NCBI RefSeq assembly: GCF_014696135.1
Contig: NZ_JACJPP010000007.1
Coordinates: forward strand, 744,001 to 808,000
Direction: 5' to 3'
Length of the DNA: 64,000 nucleotides
From: Nodosilinea sp. FACHB-141
GTDB taxonomy: Bacteria > Cyanobacteriota > Cyanobacteriia > Phormidesmidales > Phormidesmidaceae
Positions 20,004 to 29,823 of this stretch are shown here, in pieces. The notes below the pieces were generated by a model. That model had not been told where the DNA came from. It made no database searches and worked only from the letters and a program-made list of their open reading frames with translations. Within the stretch, counting starts at the first letter, position 1. The number at the start of each line of letters is the position of its first letter. The position numbers and the translations under genes are program-made.

Positions 20004-20390
20004 ATGGCACAGGCAAAAGGTAACGGCGCGGTTGCAAAGGCAGACACCGCCACTCTAGATTTAGACACTACGGCTCCAGCCGCTGACGACGGCGAAGACA
20101 CCGTTGTTGAATTGGTTGATCATGACCAAATTGACGACCTTTTCAAAGACCTCAAGACCCTGCTGAGCACCGTCGAAAAGCTGCAAAAAGCCCGGCAAGA
20201 CGTGGGTGATATTAAGCCTCTAATTGTGCGGCTGCTCGACGGCGAACTGGTATCTGGAGACGATCTGGAGGAATTGCGCGGTGGCATCAGCGGTCTCTCT
20301 AAGCTGCTTAAGCTCTACAGCGACTACCAAGGAGCGCTGGAGCGCGCCCAACCGGCCCGAGCGATTCTAGATCAGCTGCTCAAGTCGTAA
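20004..20390 (+). CDS. Conserved-looking small acidic protein, unknown function
   Basis: 128 residues; no family recognised. The first ~38 residues are low-complexity and acidic (TAPAADDGEDTVVELVD), and the rest is predicted helical with regular hydrophobic spacing (LFKDLKTLLSTVEKLQKAR, LLDGELVSGDDLEELRGG). It is soluble, with no signal peptide. ATG start; a GGAG lies a few bases upstream. It sits between hpsL and an APH-like kinase on the same strand without an obvious operon link; the 173-base gap before it contains a TATACT box at 19965. Confidence 0.75.
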   Translation: MAQAKGNGAVAKADTATLDLDTTAPAADDGEDTVVELVDHDQIDDLFKDLKTLLSTVEKLQKARQDVGDIKPLIVRLLDGELVSGDDLEELRGGISGLSKLLKLYSDYQGALERAQPARAILDQLLKS

Positions 20391-20474
20391 TTATTTGTAG
20401 GGTGTCCTTGGTCAGACTGTAATCAGGTGGCTAGCTATTCAAATGCTCCACCGTCATGCACCCGGGAACTAGCT

Positions 20475-21395
20475 ATGCTGCCAAAAGATTTTGGGCGTTT
20501 AGCTAAAACACCAGACGCTGAAGTCTTCATCGACGACGTTCTCGTTCGACGGTTGCTGCACGACCAGCATCCCGATTTGGCGCACCTAGACATTGTGCTA
20601 GTTGATTCAGGTTGGGATAATGCCATGTTTCGCCTGGGCGATTGCCTCGCGGTCCGCCTTCCCCGCCGCCAGATCGCCGCTGCCCTGGTCGAGCATGAGC
20701 AGACTTGGCTGCCGCGCCTTGCCGCTCAACTGTCGATCGCCGTTCCTACGCCCTATCGCTTGGGCGTTCCGGCCCTCGGCTATCCCTGGCGGTGGAGCGT
20801 CTTGCCCTGGCTCAGCGGTCGTCCTGCCGATCTAGAACCGCCTCATCCAAGGCAGGCAAGTCGCTTTGGTAAATTTCTGCGGGCTCTCCATACCCCTGCA
20901 CCAACCAATGCCCCTAAGAATCCCTTTCGCGGCGTGCCGTTGAAAGAACGAGCGGCAGCGATCGCTGAGCGTCTAGCCCGCTTGGAAACCAAAACCGACC
21001 TGATCACGCCCACCCTCAAAGTTCTGTGGCAGTCAGCCTTGAATGCGCCGATCGATACCCCACCCAGTTGGCTCCACGGCGATCTTCACCCCCGCAACAT
21101 CCTGGTTGAAAACGGTGTGCTGACCGGCATCATCGACTGGGGCGACATCACCTCGGGCGATCGCGCTACCGACCTAGCGGCGGTGTGGATGCTGTTTGAG
21201 GATGGGATGGCCCGGCGAAGGGCGATCGCCGCCTATGGTCCCGTTTCTAAGGCCACCCTACGGCGAGCCCTAGGATGGGCGATTTTCTTTGGTGTGGTGC
21301 TGCTGGATACTGGGCTGGTCGAGCATCCTAGGCATGCGGCGATCGGTGAGAAAACACTGCGACGAATTGCCGAGGCTGGAGACAGCGGAATTTAG
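20475..21395 (+). CDS. Aminoglycoside phosphotransferase (APH)-family kinase
   Basis: 306 residues from the ATG at 20475; an in-frame GTG at 20427 would add 16 residues without a better ribosome site. The fold signatures are LHGDLHPRNIL (catalytic loop) and IIDWGDITSGDRATDLA (metal-binding Asp). The N-lobe has VDSGWDNAMFRLGDCLAVRLPRR, carrying the ATP-lysine region. Chromosomal APH-like proteins of this type usually phosphorylate small metabolites; aminoglycoside resistance should not be assumed. Soluble and cytosolic, with no functional partner nearby. Confidence 0.88.
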   Translation: MLPKDFGRLAKTPDAEVFIDDVLVRRLLHDQHPDLAHLDIVLVDSGWDNAMFRLGDCLAVRLPRRQIAAALVEHEQTWLPRLAAQLSIAVPTPYRLGVPALGYPWRWSVLPWLSGRPADLEPPHPRQASRFGKFLRALHTPAPTNAPKNPFRGVPLKERAAAIAERLARLETKTDLITPTLKVLWQSALNAPIDTPPSWLHGDLHPRNILVENGVLTGIIDWGDITSGDRATDLAAVWMLFEDGMARRRAIAAYGPVSKATLRRALGWAIFFGVVLLDTGLVEHPRHAAIGEKTLRRIAEAGDSGI

Positions 21396-21436
21396 CTGAG
21401 CTTTGGCAAAGGGAGCATCGCTGCTCAGAGACATTA

Positions 21437-22720
21437 CTACCGAGCGTTCCACGCGGCGGCCGCATCGCTGACCGCTTGGTCTACTGGCTTTTGGCCCAGC
21501 ATCGCCGCTTGCAGGTTGTCGTAGATGATCGCTTGCAGCTCCTTCACCCCATCCATAGCGGGAATCAGCACCTCGGCCTGGTTCATCTGCTCGGCGCTGA
21601 CCGATCGCGCCTTTTCTACGCCCTTGGTGCCCTCGGCGGCGAAGTAGCCATCCTCAAGCGCCCCGGTGGTAGAAGGCAGCACGTTGGCGGCTTTGGCAAA
21701 GCTGAGCTGGTTGGCGTCGTTGGTGACATACAGCGCAAAATCCAGCGCTGCATCGGGCACGTCGGTCCCGGCTGGGATCACCACATTCATCACCGCGACG
21801 TTGGTCTTACCGGTGTCGCCGGTAATCTGGGGGCCGCTGCCGGTGACGGCGGCAATATCGGGGGCGTTGGCCTCAATGGTGGGGAAAAACTCTGCCCCCG
21901 TAGACAGCAGCGCCACTTCCCCAGCCTGAAACAGTTCGATCGCCCGGCGATGGCCCTGGGTCAGCACCTCCTGGGGCAGCAGTTCTTGCTGGTAGAGGTC
22001 AGTCCAATACTGGAAGACGGCGCGGCCCGCGTCGGTGTCGAAGGCGGCCTGGCCCTGGTCATCCACCAGCTCGACCCCCATCTGCACAAAGGATTGCAGC
22101 ACGTCGGCGGAATCTTCGGGCACAAAGGTGGTGAAGTAGGCATACTTGCCGGTTTTTTCTTTCACCTGGCGAGCGACCTCGGCCAGCTCAGCGTAGGTGG
22201 TGGGCGGAGCCACCCCGGCCTCGTCCAAGAGGGCCTGGTTGTGCAGAGTGACGTTGGTAGTCAGATACCAGGGAATGCCAAAGCTCTGGCCGTTAAGCGT
22301 GTTGGCCTCCCAAATGTTGGGCAGGTAGACCTGCTTGGCCTCGGCGGAAACTTTTTCATCCAACGGCATCCAAGCGTTGCGGCTGGCGAGCTGGGCAGCA
22401 AAGTCGGGGTTGAGGTTGACCACGTCGGGAGCGGTGCCGGCAGTGACGGCGGTGAGAATTTTACTCTGCATGTCGGCCCAGGGCACATCGACCCAGCGCA
22501 CGGTGGTGTCGGGGTTTTGCGCCTCGTAGTCGGCAATCAGCCCGTTGAAGTAGTCGGTAAAGTCGGGCTGAAGCTGCATCGTCCAAAACTCGACCTCTTG
22601 ACTGCCGCCCTCAGCAGGGGCGGTAGCGTTGGGCTGCCCACCCCCGCACGCCACGAGCCAGCTCATCATTAGGCCTAGCAGGGCAAACAGACCAAAGCGG
22701 GCGTAGGGGCGGAGTCTCAT
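21437..22720 (-). CDS. Family 1 extracellular solute-binding lipoprotein
   Basis: 427 residues. The signal peptide ends at a lipobox (SWLVAC, Cys25), followed by a Gly-rich tether. The mature part has the sugar-binding family 1 layout: EVEFWTMQLQPDFTDYFNG, WVDVPWADMQSKILTAVTAG, NLNPDFAAQLASR and FGIPWYLTTN. It would deliver a sugar or sugar-like ligand to an ABC importer from the periplasm. No permease or ATPase gene of the carbohydrate type is adjacent, so it is an orphan binding protein using components encoded elsewhere. There is no Shine-Dalgarno sequence; the leader is pyrimidine-rich up to the ATG. A 398-codon open frame on the other strand is a shadow. Confidence 0.92.
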   Translation of the reverse strand: MRLRPYARFGLFALLGLMMSWLVACGGGQPNATAPAEGGSQEVEFWTMQLQPDFTDYFNGLIADYEAQNPDTTVRWVDVPWADMQSKILTAVTAGTAPDVVNLNPDFAAQLASRNAWMPLDEKVSAEAKQVYLPNIWEANTLNGQSFGIPWYLTTNVTLHNQALLDEAGVAPPTTYAELAEVARQVKEKTGKYAYFTTFVPEDSADVLQSFVQMGVELVDDQGQAAFDTDAGRAVFQYWTDLYQQELLPQEVLTQGHRRAIELFQAGEVALLSTGAEFFPTIEANAPDIAAVTGSGPQITGDTGKTNVAVMNVVIPAGTDVPDAALDFALYVTNDANQLSFAKAANVLPSTTGALEDGYFAAEGTKGVEKARSVSAEQMNQAEVLIPAMDGVKELQAIIYDNLQAAMLGQKPVDQAVSDAAAAWNAR

Positions 22721-22812
22721 GGCGAAAAAAGAAGGAATAACGAAGGGTCAAACAGGGCGCACCCAGTCACGGTTGTTCATTTTCGCTTAATTTGTGCAGT
22801 TGTGGCGGGGGG

Positions 22813-24030
22813 TTATAGAATCACCTGGACGGCGCTGGCGCTGGCGATCGCCCGCTCTTTAGCCTCTTCCACCGTCTCGCCTAATGCCAGGGCCACCCCC
22901 ATGCGGCGGTTAGGGTGAGCGGTGGGCTTGCCAAACAGCCGCACCTTGCTGGTGGGCACTTGTAAGGCTTTATCCAGGCCAGAATACTGAGGATTGTCGC
23001 TCTTCCCAGATGCCAAAATCACCGCCGAGGCCCCCGGCTGCATCAGGGTAATCTCGCCAATGGGCAGACCCATAATCGCCCGTACGTGCAGCTCAAACTC
23101 CGACTGGTGCTGGCTCACCATCGTCACCATGCCGGTGTCGTGGGGGCGGGGGCTGACCTCGCTAAAGTACACGGTTTGAGGTTGATCCGCTTCTCCAGCA
23201 ATGAATAGCTCCACCCCAAACAGTCCCCAGCCGCCCAGGGCATCGGTGACCGCTTTCGCCATCTCCTGACAGGCTGCTAGGGTGTCGGGGTGCAGGGCGC
23301 AGGGCTGCCAAGACTCGCGGTAGTCGCCCGCCTCCTGGCGGTGGCCGATAGGAGGGCAAAAGTGGGTGCCGTCGATCGCCCGCACCGTCAGCAGAGTAAT
23401 CTCAGTGTCGAAGGGCACAAAGCCCTCCACAATGACACGATCGCCCTTGCTCCGACCCGCTTCTCCCGCGTACTGCCAGGCCGTCAGCACCTCAGACTCC
23501 TGACGCACGGTGCTCTGGCCTTTGCCCGACGAACTCATAATTGGTTTGACCACGCAGGGCAGACCGATGGCTTCTATAGCCTCTAGATACTCCGCCTCAG
23601 TGCCGGCAAAGCGAAAGGGCGAAGTCTTGAGACCCAGTTCTTCTGCCGCCAACCGCCGAATGCCCTCGCGGTTCATGGTCAGCTGGGTGGCGCGGGCGGT
23701 GGGGATGACTCGCCAGCCTTCGGCTTCCAGCGCCACTAAAGTATCGGTGGCGATCGCCTCCACCTCCGGCACGATCAACCCTGGCTGCTCCTGCTCGATC
23801 ACCTGCCGCAGTGCCGCACCATCGAGCATGTCAATCACGTGGCAGCGGTGAGCCACCGTCATAGCTGGGGCATGGTCGTAGCGATCGACGGCAATTACCT
23901 CCAGCCCTAGGCGCACCGCTTCAAGGGCCACCTCACGACCCAGCTCACCCGAACCCAGCAGCATCAACCGCTGGGCGTCGTCGTTTAAGGGGGTGCCCAG
24001 GGGTGCTAGGGGCGATGGAGGAGTAGTCAT
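22813..24030 (-). CDS. purT: Formate-dependent GAR transformylase
   Basis: 405 residues, full length for PurT. An ATP-grasp enzyme, it makes formyl-glycinamide ribonucleotide from GAR, formate and ATP in purine synthesis, bypassing folate. Visible motifs: [20 protein letters not shown] near 24, the ATP-grasp stretch [14 protein letters not shown], the metal-binding [17 protein letters not shown], and [16 protein letters not shown] near the C-terminus. A GGAG sits nine bases before the ATG. It is downstream of nothing on its strand and divergent from pilM. Confidence 0.96.
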   Translation of the reverse strand: MTTPPSPLAPLGTPLNDDAQRLMLLGSGELGREVALEAVRLGLEVIAVDRYDHAPAMTVAHRCHVIDMLDGAALRQVIEQEQPGLIVPEVEAIATDTLVALEAEGWRVIPTARATQLTMNREGIRRLAAEELGLKTSPFRFAGTEAEYLEAIEAIGLPCVVKPIMSSSGKGQSTVRQESEVLTAWQYAGEAGRSKGDRVIVEGFVPFDTEITLLTVRAIDGTHFCPPIGHRQEAGDYRESWQPCALHPDTLAACQEMAKAVTDALGGWGLFGVELFIAGEADQPQTVYFSEVSPRPHDTGMVTMVSQHQSEFELHVRAIMGLPIGEITLMQPGASAVILASGKSDNPQYSGLDKALQVPTSKVRLFGKPTAHPNRRMGVALALGETVEEAKERAIASASAVQVIL

Positions 24031-24460
24031 AACAAGTTGCTCCAGGCGGATAAGAAAGACAGCGCGTAAAGAAATACAGCGACAGGGCCATAGTTTCTCA
24101 ATATTAGGTGCTCACTTTTCAGAATTGTGTGTAACATCGCTGGTGATACCAAGCTTTAGTTGGGTTGGTATCACCTCAGGAGCAACGGCGAGACCATTAG
24201 GTGTGCGGGCAGGAGATACAGCATCGGCTATCTCTCAGCCCAGAAAAAGTGCTTAAAAAGAAAAGTGGAAAATCTGAATTAAATTGTGTACCATTCGTTA
24301 GCACTTTTCCCCTACGGATAATTGCTGGGCCGCTGAATCTCTTCTTGAGTGCCTGAAAAGGTCTTTTTGGGAAGGAAGAAACGGACTCGTTTGGGTCTGC
24401 TTGGTTATCACTTTGGCCGGGCAGGTTTTCTATATACCCACCTGTTTTTCGGATACTACC
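24031..24460. other. Divergent purT-pilM spacer with an 11-bp hairpin
   Basis: 430 bases with no gene. A perfect inverted repeat GGTGATACCAA (24142-24152) / TTGGTATCACC (24165-24175), loop 12, lies in the middle without a T-run, so it looks more like an operator or leader structure than a terminator. The right half is A/T rich (around 24260-24300) and probably holds the pilM promoter, though no clear box pair could be assigned. Confidence 0.4.
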
Positions 24461-25561
24461 GTGGATAGTCTCAAAGCCATTTTTAGTCGCAAGCCTCGGG
24501 GAGTTGGCATTGAGCTAACCCCCGAAAGAGTTAATTTGGCCCGCCTAAAAAAGCAGGGAGCCTCGCTTAAATTAGAAGCCTTGGCCTCGGTAGAACTGGC
24601 CGAGGGCATTTACGAGGAAGGCCAAATCTTAGACACCGCCGCCATGGCTGACGCCATTCAAACGGTGCTCGCTGAAAGCAAGCTCAAGGTCAGGCAGGCC
24701 ACCACTGCTATTCCAGGGCGGGCAATTACCCGCGTCATTCCTGTGCCCGCCGAGCTCGACGACGACGAGCTGCGCGAAATGGTGCTCAACCAAGAGGCCA
24801 GTCTCTATCTGCCCTTCCCCCGCGAGGAGGCCGATGTTGACTATCAAAAACTCGGCTATTTTGTCGACGAAGATGGCATTGAGAAGGTGCAGGTGCTGCT
24901 GGTAGCGGTGCGTAAAGACCTCACCGATCCATATATTGAAGTGTTTCAGCAGGCGGGGCTGGCGCTCAACGTGCTTGAGACCTCCAGCTTTGCCCTGATT
25001 CGCACGATTCGGGAGCAGCTGCGGCAGTTTACGCCCCAGGAGGCCGCCGCCGTAGTCGATATCGAGTTTGAAAACACCGAAATCTCCATTGTGGTTGACG
25101 GGGTGCCCCACTTCTCGCGCACCGTACCCATTGGAACTTTTCAAATTCAAAGCGCCCTCAGCCGCGCCATGAATTTACCTCCCTCCCGCAACACGGAGCT
25201 GCTCCAGGGCATGACGGTGCCTATTCAAACGATGGATACTGTGGGTGCGCCCCAGATGGGCAACACCAACCCTGGCACTACTGCCATGCTGCGGGTGCTA
25301 GGCGAGCTGTCTGACGAACTGCGCCGCTCCATCGACTTCTACCTCAACCAGGGCGAAGACATGGAGGTGGCGCAGCTGCTACTGGCCGGACCGGGAGCTT
25401 CCATTGGGCAGCTCGACGAGTTTTTGGCCCAGCGGCTGAGTCTGCCAGCCAGCCAAATTGACCCGATCTCAGCGCTGTCGTTGGAAGTGGCTGAGGATAT
25501 TCCCGAGAGTCAGCGGGCAGGGTTGGCAACGGTAATCGGTCTTGGCATGCGGGAGGTGTAG
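24461..25561 (+). CDS. pilM: Type IV pilus assembly protein PilM
   Basis: 366 residues from the GTG at 24461; the frame is open from 24401 but the 20 extra residues are not PilM-like. Actin-like ATPase fold: GVGIELTPERVNLARLKK at the start (phosphate 1 region), AAVVDIEFENTEISIVVDG in the middle and LLLAGPGASIGQLDEFLAQRL near the end. PilM sits on the cytosolic face of the inner membrane and binds the PilN N-terminus, linking it to the motor. First gene of the pilM-N-O-Q cluster; two bases separate it from pilN. Confidence 0.95.
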   Translation: MDSLKAIFSRKPRGVGIELTPERVNLARLKKQGASLKLEALASVELAEGIYEEGQILDTAAMADAIQTVLAESKLKVRQATTAIPGRAITRVIPVPAELDDDELREMVLNQEASLYLPFPREEADVDYQKLGYFVDEDGIEKVQVLLVAVRKDLTDPYIEVFQQAGLALNVLETSSFALIRTIREQLRQFTPQEAAAVVDIEFENTEISIVVDGVPHFSRTVPIGTFQIQSALSRAMNLPPSRNTELLQGMTVPIQTMDTVGAPQMGNTNPGTTAMLRVLGELSDELRRSIDFYLNQGEDMEVAQLLLAGPGASIGQLDEFLAQRLSLPASQIDPISALSLEVAEDIPESQRAGLATVIGLGMREV

Positions 25562-25563
25562 CT

Positions 25564-26343
25564 ATGTACGGTCTCGATATTAATTTTCTCAAGGACCGCG
25601 AAGTTCGCGTCTTTGAGGCCAGACCCCGAGCTCGGGGTGGCGGCGGGGTGGCCCCAGGCGATCGCAGACCGCTAGTTTTGGGGTTGGCGGTGGCGCTGAT
25701 ACCCCTGGCGTTGGTGGGGGGCTACTGGGCGGTGACGAGAAGTCAGGTCAACCAGCTCCGGGCTCGCAGTGCTGAACTAGACGCTGAGACGGCTCAGCTG
25801 CAGAGTCAGCTCCAGGAGATTAGTGGTATTCAGGGGCAGATCGACCTCATTCGATCTGAAATCAACGCTTTCGTGACGGTCTTCAACGATATTCTCCCCT
25901 GGTCGGCGCTGCTGCAAGATATTCGCACCCGTACTCCGGCTCGCGTTCAAATCGTTGGCCTCAGCCAGACCACGACTACCCCCGAAGCAACTGATCCCAA
26001 CGTTGTGCCGGAGTCGTCTGAAGGAATTTCCATTAACGGTGTGGCCTGTTCCTACGACGAGATCAACGATTTTGCCCTGGTGCTACAGCGATCGCCCCTG
26101 TTGCAGTCCGAGACTGTAGCGATTAGTCAGGCCCAGCAGCAACCCACCCTGCTTGACCCCCAAACCCAGGGCCGCTGCCCAGGCACTGCCGTAGGTGATC
26201 CTGACTTTTTGATTGACTACACCATCGGAGCCAACATTACTGATACCCCAGCCTCCCAGCTGGTGGATGAGCTAGAGCGCCAGGGTACTGTCGGTTTAGT
26301 AACCCGTATTCAGGCCCTGAGAGAAAAAGGAGTGATCGAATGA
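25564..26343 (+). CDS. pilN: Type IV pilus assembly protein PilN
   Basis: 259 residues. A short cytosolic N-terminus beginning MYGLDINFLKDRE holds the PilM-binding INFL motif, followed by a basic linker, one TM segment (VLGLAVALIPLALVGGYWAV, about 39-58), a coiled coil (about 60-100) and a periplasmic ferredoxin-like domain. It forms the inner-membrane alignment complex with PilO. Its stop overlaps the pilO start (ATGA at 26340-26343), showing translational coupling. Longer than proteobacterial PilN, which is usual in cyanobacteria. Confidence 0.94.
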   Translation: MYGLDINFLKDREVRVFEARPRARGGGGVAPGDRRPLVLGLAVALIPLALVGGYWAVTRSQVNQLRARSAELDAETAQLQSQLQEISGIQGQIDLIRSEINAFVTVFNDILPWSALLQDIRTRTPARVQIVGLSQTTTTPEATDPNVVPESSEGISINGVACSYDEINDFALVLQRSPLLQSETVAISQAQQQPTLLDPQTQGRCPGTAVGDPDFLIDYTIGANITDTPASQLVDELERQGTVGLVTRIQALREKGVIE

Positions 26344-27245
26344 CCGCATCGGGTGATTTCCTTCCCGCCGACGACCAGGCCTTAGACGTCGGCCCCACTT
26401 ACCCTACAGCCTTTGGTATTGAGCTCACCCCCAAGGTGCAGGGCATTGGCTTAGCAGTACTGGGGTTAATCGGCTCCTTTGTTCTCTATAACTTTGTGGT
26501 CAAGCCCGTAGTGGAGCAAAAAACTGCTCTGGAGGGTGAGGTTGCCCAAAAGCAAGCTCAGGTTGACCAGCAACGGGCCAGTCTTCAAGACCGCGCTGCG
26601 CTACAGGCTGAGCTAAACTCGGCCCTGGAGCAGCGGGTGGGCGTTTACAGCCTGTTGGGTGGCGCTCAAACCCTCGACACTCTGCTGCTCGACATCAACC
26701 AGCAGATTCAGAACAGCAACGCGGCGATCGCCGATGTGCTGCGGGCCGACTCAGCTCGCCTCGACAACGCCCAGCTGGCTGCCCTAGGGCTCACCCGAGA
26801 ACAAATTCAGCGGGTCAAGACCCAGTTTGCCGCTACTCCCCAGGTACAAAAGCAACTCTTCTCTTCGGAGCTGCTGCGCTTTAACCCCAGCCCGGCGGAG
26901 CCGGTCACTGACCTTGGCCCAGAGCTCAACGGCAAGCTAGAGCGCGTCACCGTCGATGTATCGATGCAGGCGTTGTTTCCCCAGACGCTCAGCATCATGC
27001 GCAATATCGAGCGCTTAGAGCCGCTGATCATCATTAAAGATGTGCAGCAGAGTATTGCGCCGCCGCCGGCTGATACCACCGAAGAGGAGCTCCTAGGCAT
27101 TAGCCGACTTCTGCTCACCGACTACACCCTCGAAGTGCTCGTGCCCGTCGGCGACCCGAGCGTACCGCCCGAGCCACCGCCGCCGCCTGCCCCCGCCGAG
27201 GGTGCAGCCCCCGTCGAAGGTGCGCCTCCACCTGAAGGCGGCTAA
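26340..27245 (+). CDS. pilO: Type IV pilus assembly protein PilO
   Basis: 301 residues. One TM segment (GIGLAVLGLIGSFVLYNFVV, about 36-55), then a coiled coil (about 60-105), a periplasmic domain and a Pro/Ala-rich tail with PPEPPPPPAPAEG at the C-terminus. It pairs with PilN to hold the secretin over the motor. The start overlaps the pilN stop by four bases. No pilP gene follows; pilQ comes next, 110 bases on, as in other cyanobacteria. Confidence 0.93.
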   Translation: MTASGDFLPADDQALDVGPTYPTAFGIELTPKVQGIGLAVLGLIGSFVLYNFVVKPVVEQKTALEGEVAQKQAQVDQQRASLQDRAALQAELNSALEQRVGVYSLLGGAQTLDTLLLDINQQIQNSNAAIADVLRADSARLDNAQLAALGLTREQIQRVKTQFAATPQVQKQLFSSELLRFNPSPAEPVTDLGPELNGKLERVTVDVSMQALFPQTLSIMRNIERLEPLIIIKDVQQSIAPPPADTTEEELLGISRLLLTDYTLEVLVPVGDPSVPPEPPPPPAPAEGAAPVEGAPPPEGG

Positions 27246-27355
27246 ACCCAACCTTTCCAGCCCCGTTGCTACTGCCACCCTAGTGGCCTAATCTACCCAC
27301 CTAGCCCAGTCAAACCCCGCGCGGCCCAGCCGCATCTGTGATGGAGGAGTGAACC

Positions 27356-29563
27356 GTGAACCGTCTAATGAACCTGCAACCATTTTTGCTTGGCAGCACC
27401 CTCGTTGCCCTAGCTGCCCAACCTGGCTTGGCCTCAGTAACCAGCATTACTAACGTCCGCCTAAACCCCACCGCCACGGGATTAGACCTGGTTTTTGAAA
27501 CCCAGGGAGGCGATAACAGCAGCGTTTTTACAGTGAGCCAGGGCAACACCCTACAGGCTGATATTACCCGTGCTCAGCTCAACCTGCCCGATGGAGGCAG
27601 CTTCAACCAGGCTAACCCTGCCCCCGGCATCAGTCAGGTATCCGTGGTTCCCCTCGATGCCAACAGCGTTCGCATCACCGTCAGTGGCACCAGCCAGCCC
27701 CCCACTGGGGCAGTAGAATCCAGCGATAATCAAGTAGTGCTATCGATTCGCAACGATGGCGGGACTGCCCAAGCTCCTACCCCGGTGCCTGCTGAGATCG
27801 AGACTGTGCCTGCTCCGACTGCTCCCCCCGCTGTGGCCCAAGCCGCTCCAGAGCCATCTCCTGAAGCTGCCCCAGAGCCGGCTCCCGAAGCCGCCCCAGA
27901 GGTGCCGACCCCAGCCAGCCCCGATGTGCTAGTACCCAACCCTGAAGTCACCATCGACGGTGCCCCCGTGCCTCGTCCTCAGGTGCAGCAAACACCTCCC
28001 TTTTTACCCCGTGCTGTAGCGCCGCCAATTGGTGACATTGCTGTAGCGGAGGGAGTGCCCTCCTTCAACAACATCAACTTAGGTAGCAACGAGCGCATCC
28101 CCAAGCTGCTGCTACGGGACGCTCCGGCCCGTGAGGTTTTGTCGCTTCTGGCCCGGGCTGCAGGACTCAACCTAGTGTTTACTCCCGCCGGAGGAGAAGC
28201 TGAGGCTGGGGCAGAAGGGGCCAGCGCCGATGGTCCGCCCGTTAGTCTAGATATTGAAAATGAGTCTGTTCAGGATGTGTTTAACCACGTTCTGCGGGTC
28301 ACTGGCCTACAGGCTAACCGGGTAGGCCGCAGTGTCTATGTTGGCCCAAGCTTGCCGGTTTCAGCCCAAAATGTCTCTGCTAGAACCCTACGGCTGAATC
28401 AAGTTGACGCCACTGTGGCCACCAACTTTCTGGTGGCCCTAGGTGCGGAGAGCGCCGTCAGCCGAGAGCGCCTAGTCACTAACGTCAATGCTGTGACCGT
28501 TGCAGAGGGAACCCCTCCAATTACGGAAACCCAGACTTCAACGGTTGATCAGATTGAGGTGAGCCGAGTTGACTATGAAGATAGCCAAGGAATTCTTCGC
28601 GGGTTGCAGGTAGTCGCTGACGAGCGCACTAACTCAGTGACGCTCGTTGGCCGGGCTGATCTGATCGCTATTGCCACCGAGCAGCTCACCCGCATTGACC
28701 TGCGTAGACGGCAGGTTGCGGTCAATGTCAGAGTCATTGATATCGATCTCAACTCCCTCGATGCCTTTGGCACCAGCTTCTCATTCCAGAACGGGCTGTT
28801 TGGGGTGCTCAGCTCTGGCGGTCTCGGCATTCTCAATATTGGCGATGGTGGTACTCCCAACCCTGCAAGCCAGGCAACCCCCACAGGCACACCTATCCTG
28901 CCACGTACGTTAGGTGGCCCCGGTACCAATGCCACCTCCGGCAACTTCTTGGCTCAGCTGCTGGGAACGGTGCAAAACGGCAACGGCAAGATTATTACTG
29001 ACCCCACTTTAATTGTGCAAGAGGGGCAGACGGCTACGGTTCAGCTAACTCAGGATGTGGTAACTGAGCTGACGCAAACCATTGAGGTGACCGAGACGGG
29101 AACCTTGACCACCTTGGACATTGAAACTGAGCCGGCTGGTTTAATTCTGCAAATTGACGTCGATCGCATTGATGACAATGGTTTTGTGTCGCTCTCGGTA
29201 GCTCCTAGTATCTCGGCACCAACCGACAGCTTTACCAGTGACGCGGGTACGTTCTTCCTGCTATCAGAGCGCCAAATTAGCTCTGGTCAGGTGCGAATTC
29301 GCGATGGTCAAACCCTGCTGCTTTCCGGCATTATCCAAGAGTCGGAGCGCAATAGCGTCAACAAAATTCCCATTCTGGGCGATATTCCCATTTTGGGAGC
29401 GCTGTTCCGCAGCACGGTAACCGATAACCAGCGGCGAGAACTGATTGTGCTACTGACGCCGCAAATCTTGGACGACTCGGATCAGTCGACCTTTGGGTAT
29501 CAGTACACCCCTAGTGAGGCTGTGCAAGATATTCTCGAAAATCGAGGTCGTCAGGAGGAATAA
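27356..29563 (+). CDS. pilQ: Type IV pilus secretin PilQ
   Basis: 735 residues from a GTG preceded by a strong GGAGG. Order: signal peptide (LVALAAQPGLAS), AMIN domain (about 25-125) for peptidoglycan attachment, a Pro/Ala/Glu linker (about 140-210), an STN/N0 domain near 250-330 (SLDIENESVQDVFNHVLRV), secretin N domains, and the outer-membrane secretin core (about 520-715) with LLLSGIIQESERNSVNKIP and IPILGALFRS. It forms the outer-membrane gated channel for the pilus, which drives twitching and phototactic motility and DNA uptake. Last gene of the cluster, followed by a clear terminator. Confidence 0.96.
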   Translation: MNRLMNLQPFLLGSTLVALAAQPGLASVTSITNVRLNPTATGLDLVFETQGGDNSSVFTVSQGNTLQADITRAQLNLPDGGSFNQANPAPGISQVSVVPLDANSVRITVSGTSQPPTGAVESSDNQVVLSIRNDGGTAQAPTPVPAEIETVPAPTAPPAVAQAAPEPSPEAAPEPAPEAAPEVPTPASPDVLVPNPEVTIDGAPVPRPQVQQTPPFLPRAVAPPIGDIAVAEGVPSFNNINLGSNERIPKLLLRDAPAREVLSLLARAAGLNLVFTPAGGEAEAGAEGASADGPPVSLDIENESVQDVFNHVLRVTGLQANRVGRSVYVGPSLPVSAQNVSARTLRLNQVDATVATNFLVALGAESAVSRERLVTNVNAVTVAEGTPPITETQTSTVDQIEVSRVDYEDSQGILRGLQVVADERTNSVTLVGRADLIAIATEQLTRIDLRRRQVAVNVRVIDIDLNSLDAFGTSFSFQNGLFGVLSSGGLGILNIGDGGTPNPASQATPTGTPILPRTLGGPGTNATSGNFLAQLLGTVQNGNGKIITDPTLIVQEGQTATVQLTQDVVTELTQTIEVTETGTLTTLDIETEPAGLILQIDVDRIDDNGFVSLSVAPSISAPTDSFTSDAGTFFLLSERQISSGQVRIRDGQTLLLSGIIQESERNSVNKIPILGDIPILGALFRSTVTDNQRRELIVLLTPQILDDSDQSTFGYQYTPSEAVQDILENRGRQEE

Positions 29564-29640
29564 ATTAGTTCCTCCCGAGGAATGACTATTTCGATGGGTT
29601 AAGGTTCACGGTTCTTTTGCAAAGAAGACGGTTAATAAAA

Positions 29641-29680
29641 GGGGCAGAGGCGACAACAAGCGCTTCTGCCCCGATTTTTT
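29641..29680 (+). terminator. Rho-independent terminator after pilQ
   Basis: GGGGCAGAGGCG (29641-29652) pairs with CGCTTCTGCCCC (29661-29672) with one G-T wobble, followed by GATTTTTT (29673-29680). It ends the pilMNOQ operon 78 bases past the stop. This is the best canonical terminator in the window. Confidence 0.9.
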
Positions 29681-29823
29681 CTCTGCTTCTATAGCGATCG
29701 CCAGGTTGAGCCATTCTGCATCACCCTCGATCGCAATGGTCCATAGCCATCGCGCTGCCTCCGGTTTGTCGGCGGTAGTGGCTCATGTCCTCAAAGTCGT
29801 CGATTTGCAACAGGGCTGGGTGC

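Noticed and set aside
20427..21395. Aminoglycoside resistance gene
   Set aside because: The APH fold is clear, but chromosomal homologues commonly act on metabolites, and no resistance context is present.
21476..22672. 398-codon plus-strand open frame
   Set aside because: Antisense of the solute-binding lipoprotein gene; composition reflects G/C-rich third positions, and no domain is visible.
24401..24460. Longer PilM from a TTG at 24401
   Set aside because: The added residues are hydrophobic and unlike PilM; the GTG at 24461 begins at the conserved actin-like fold.
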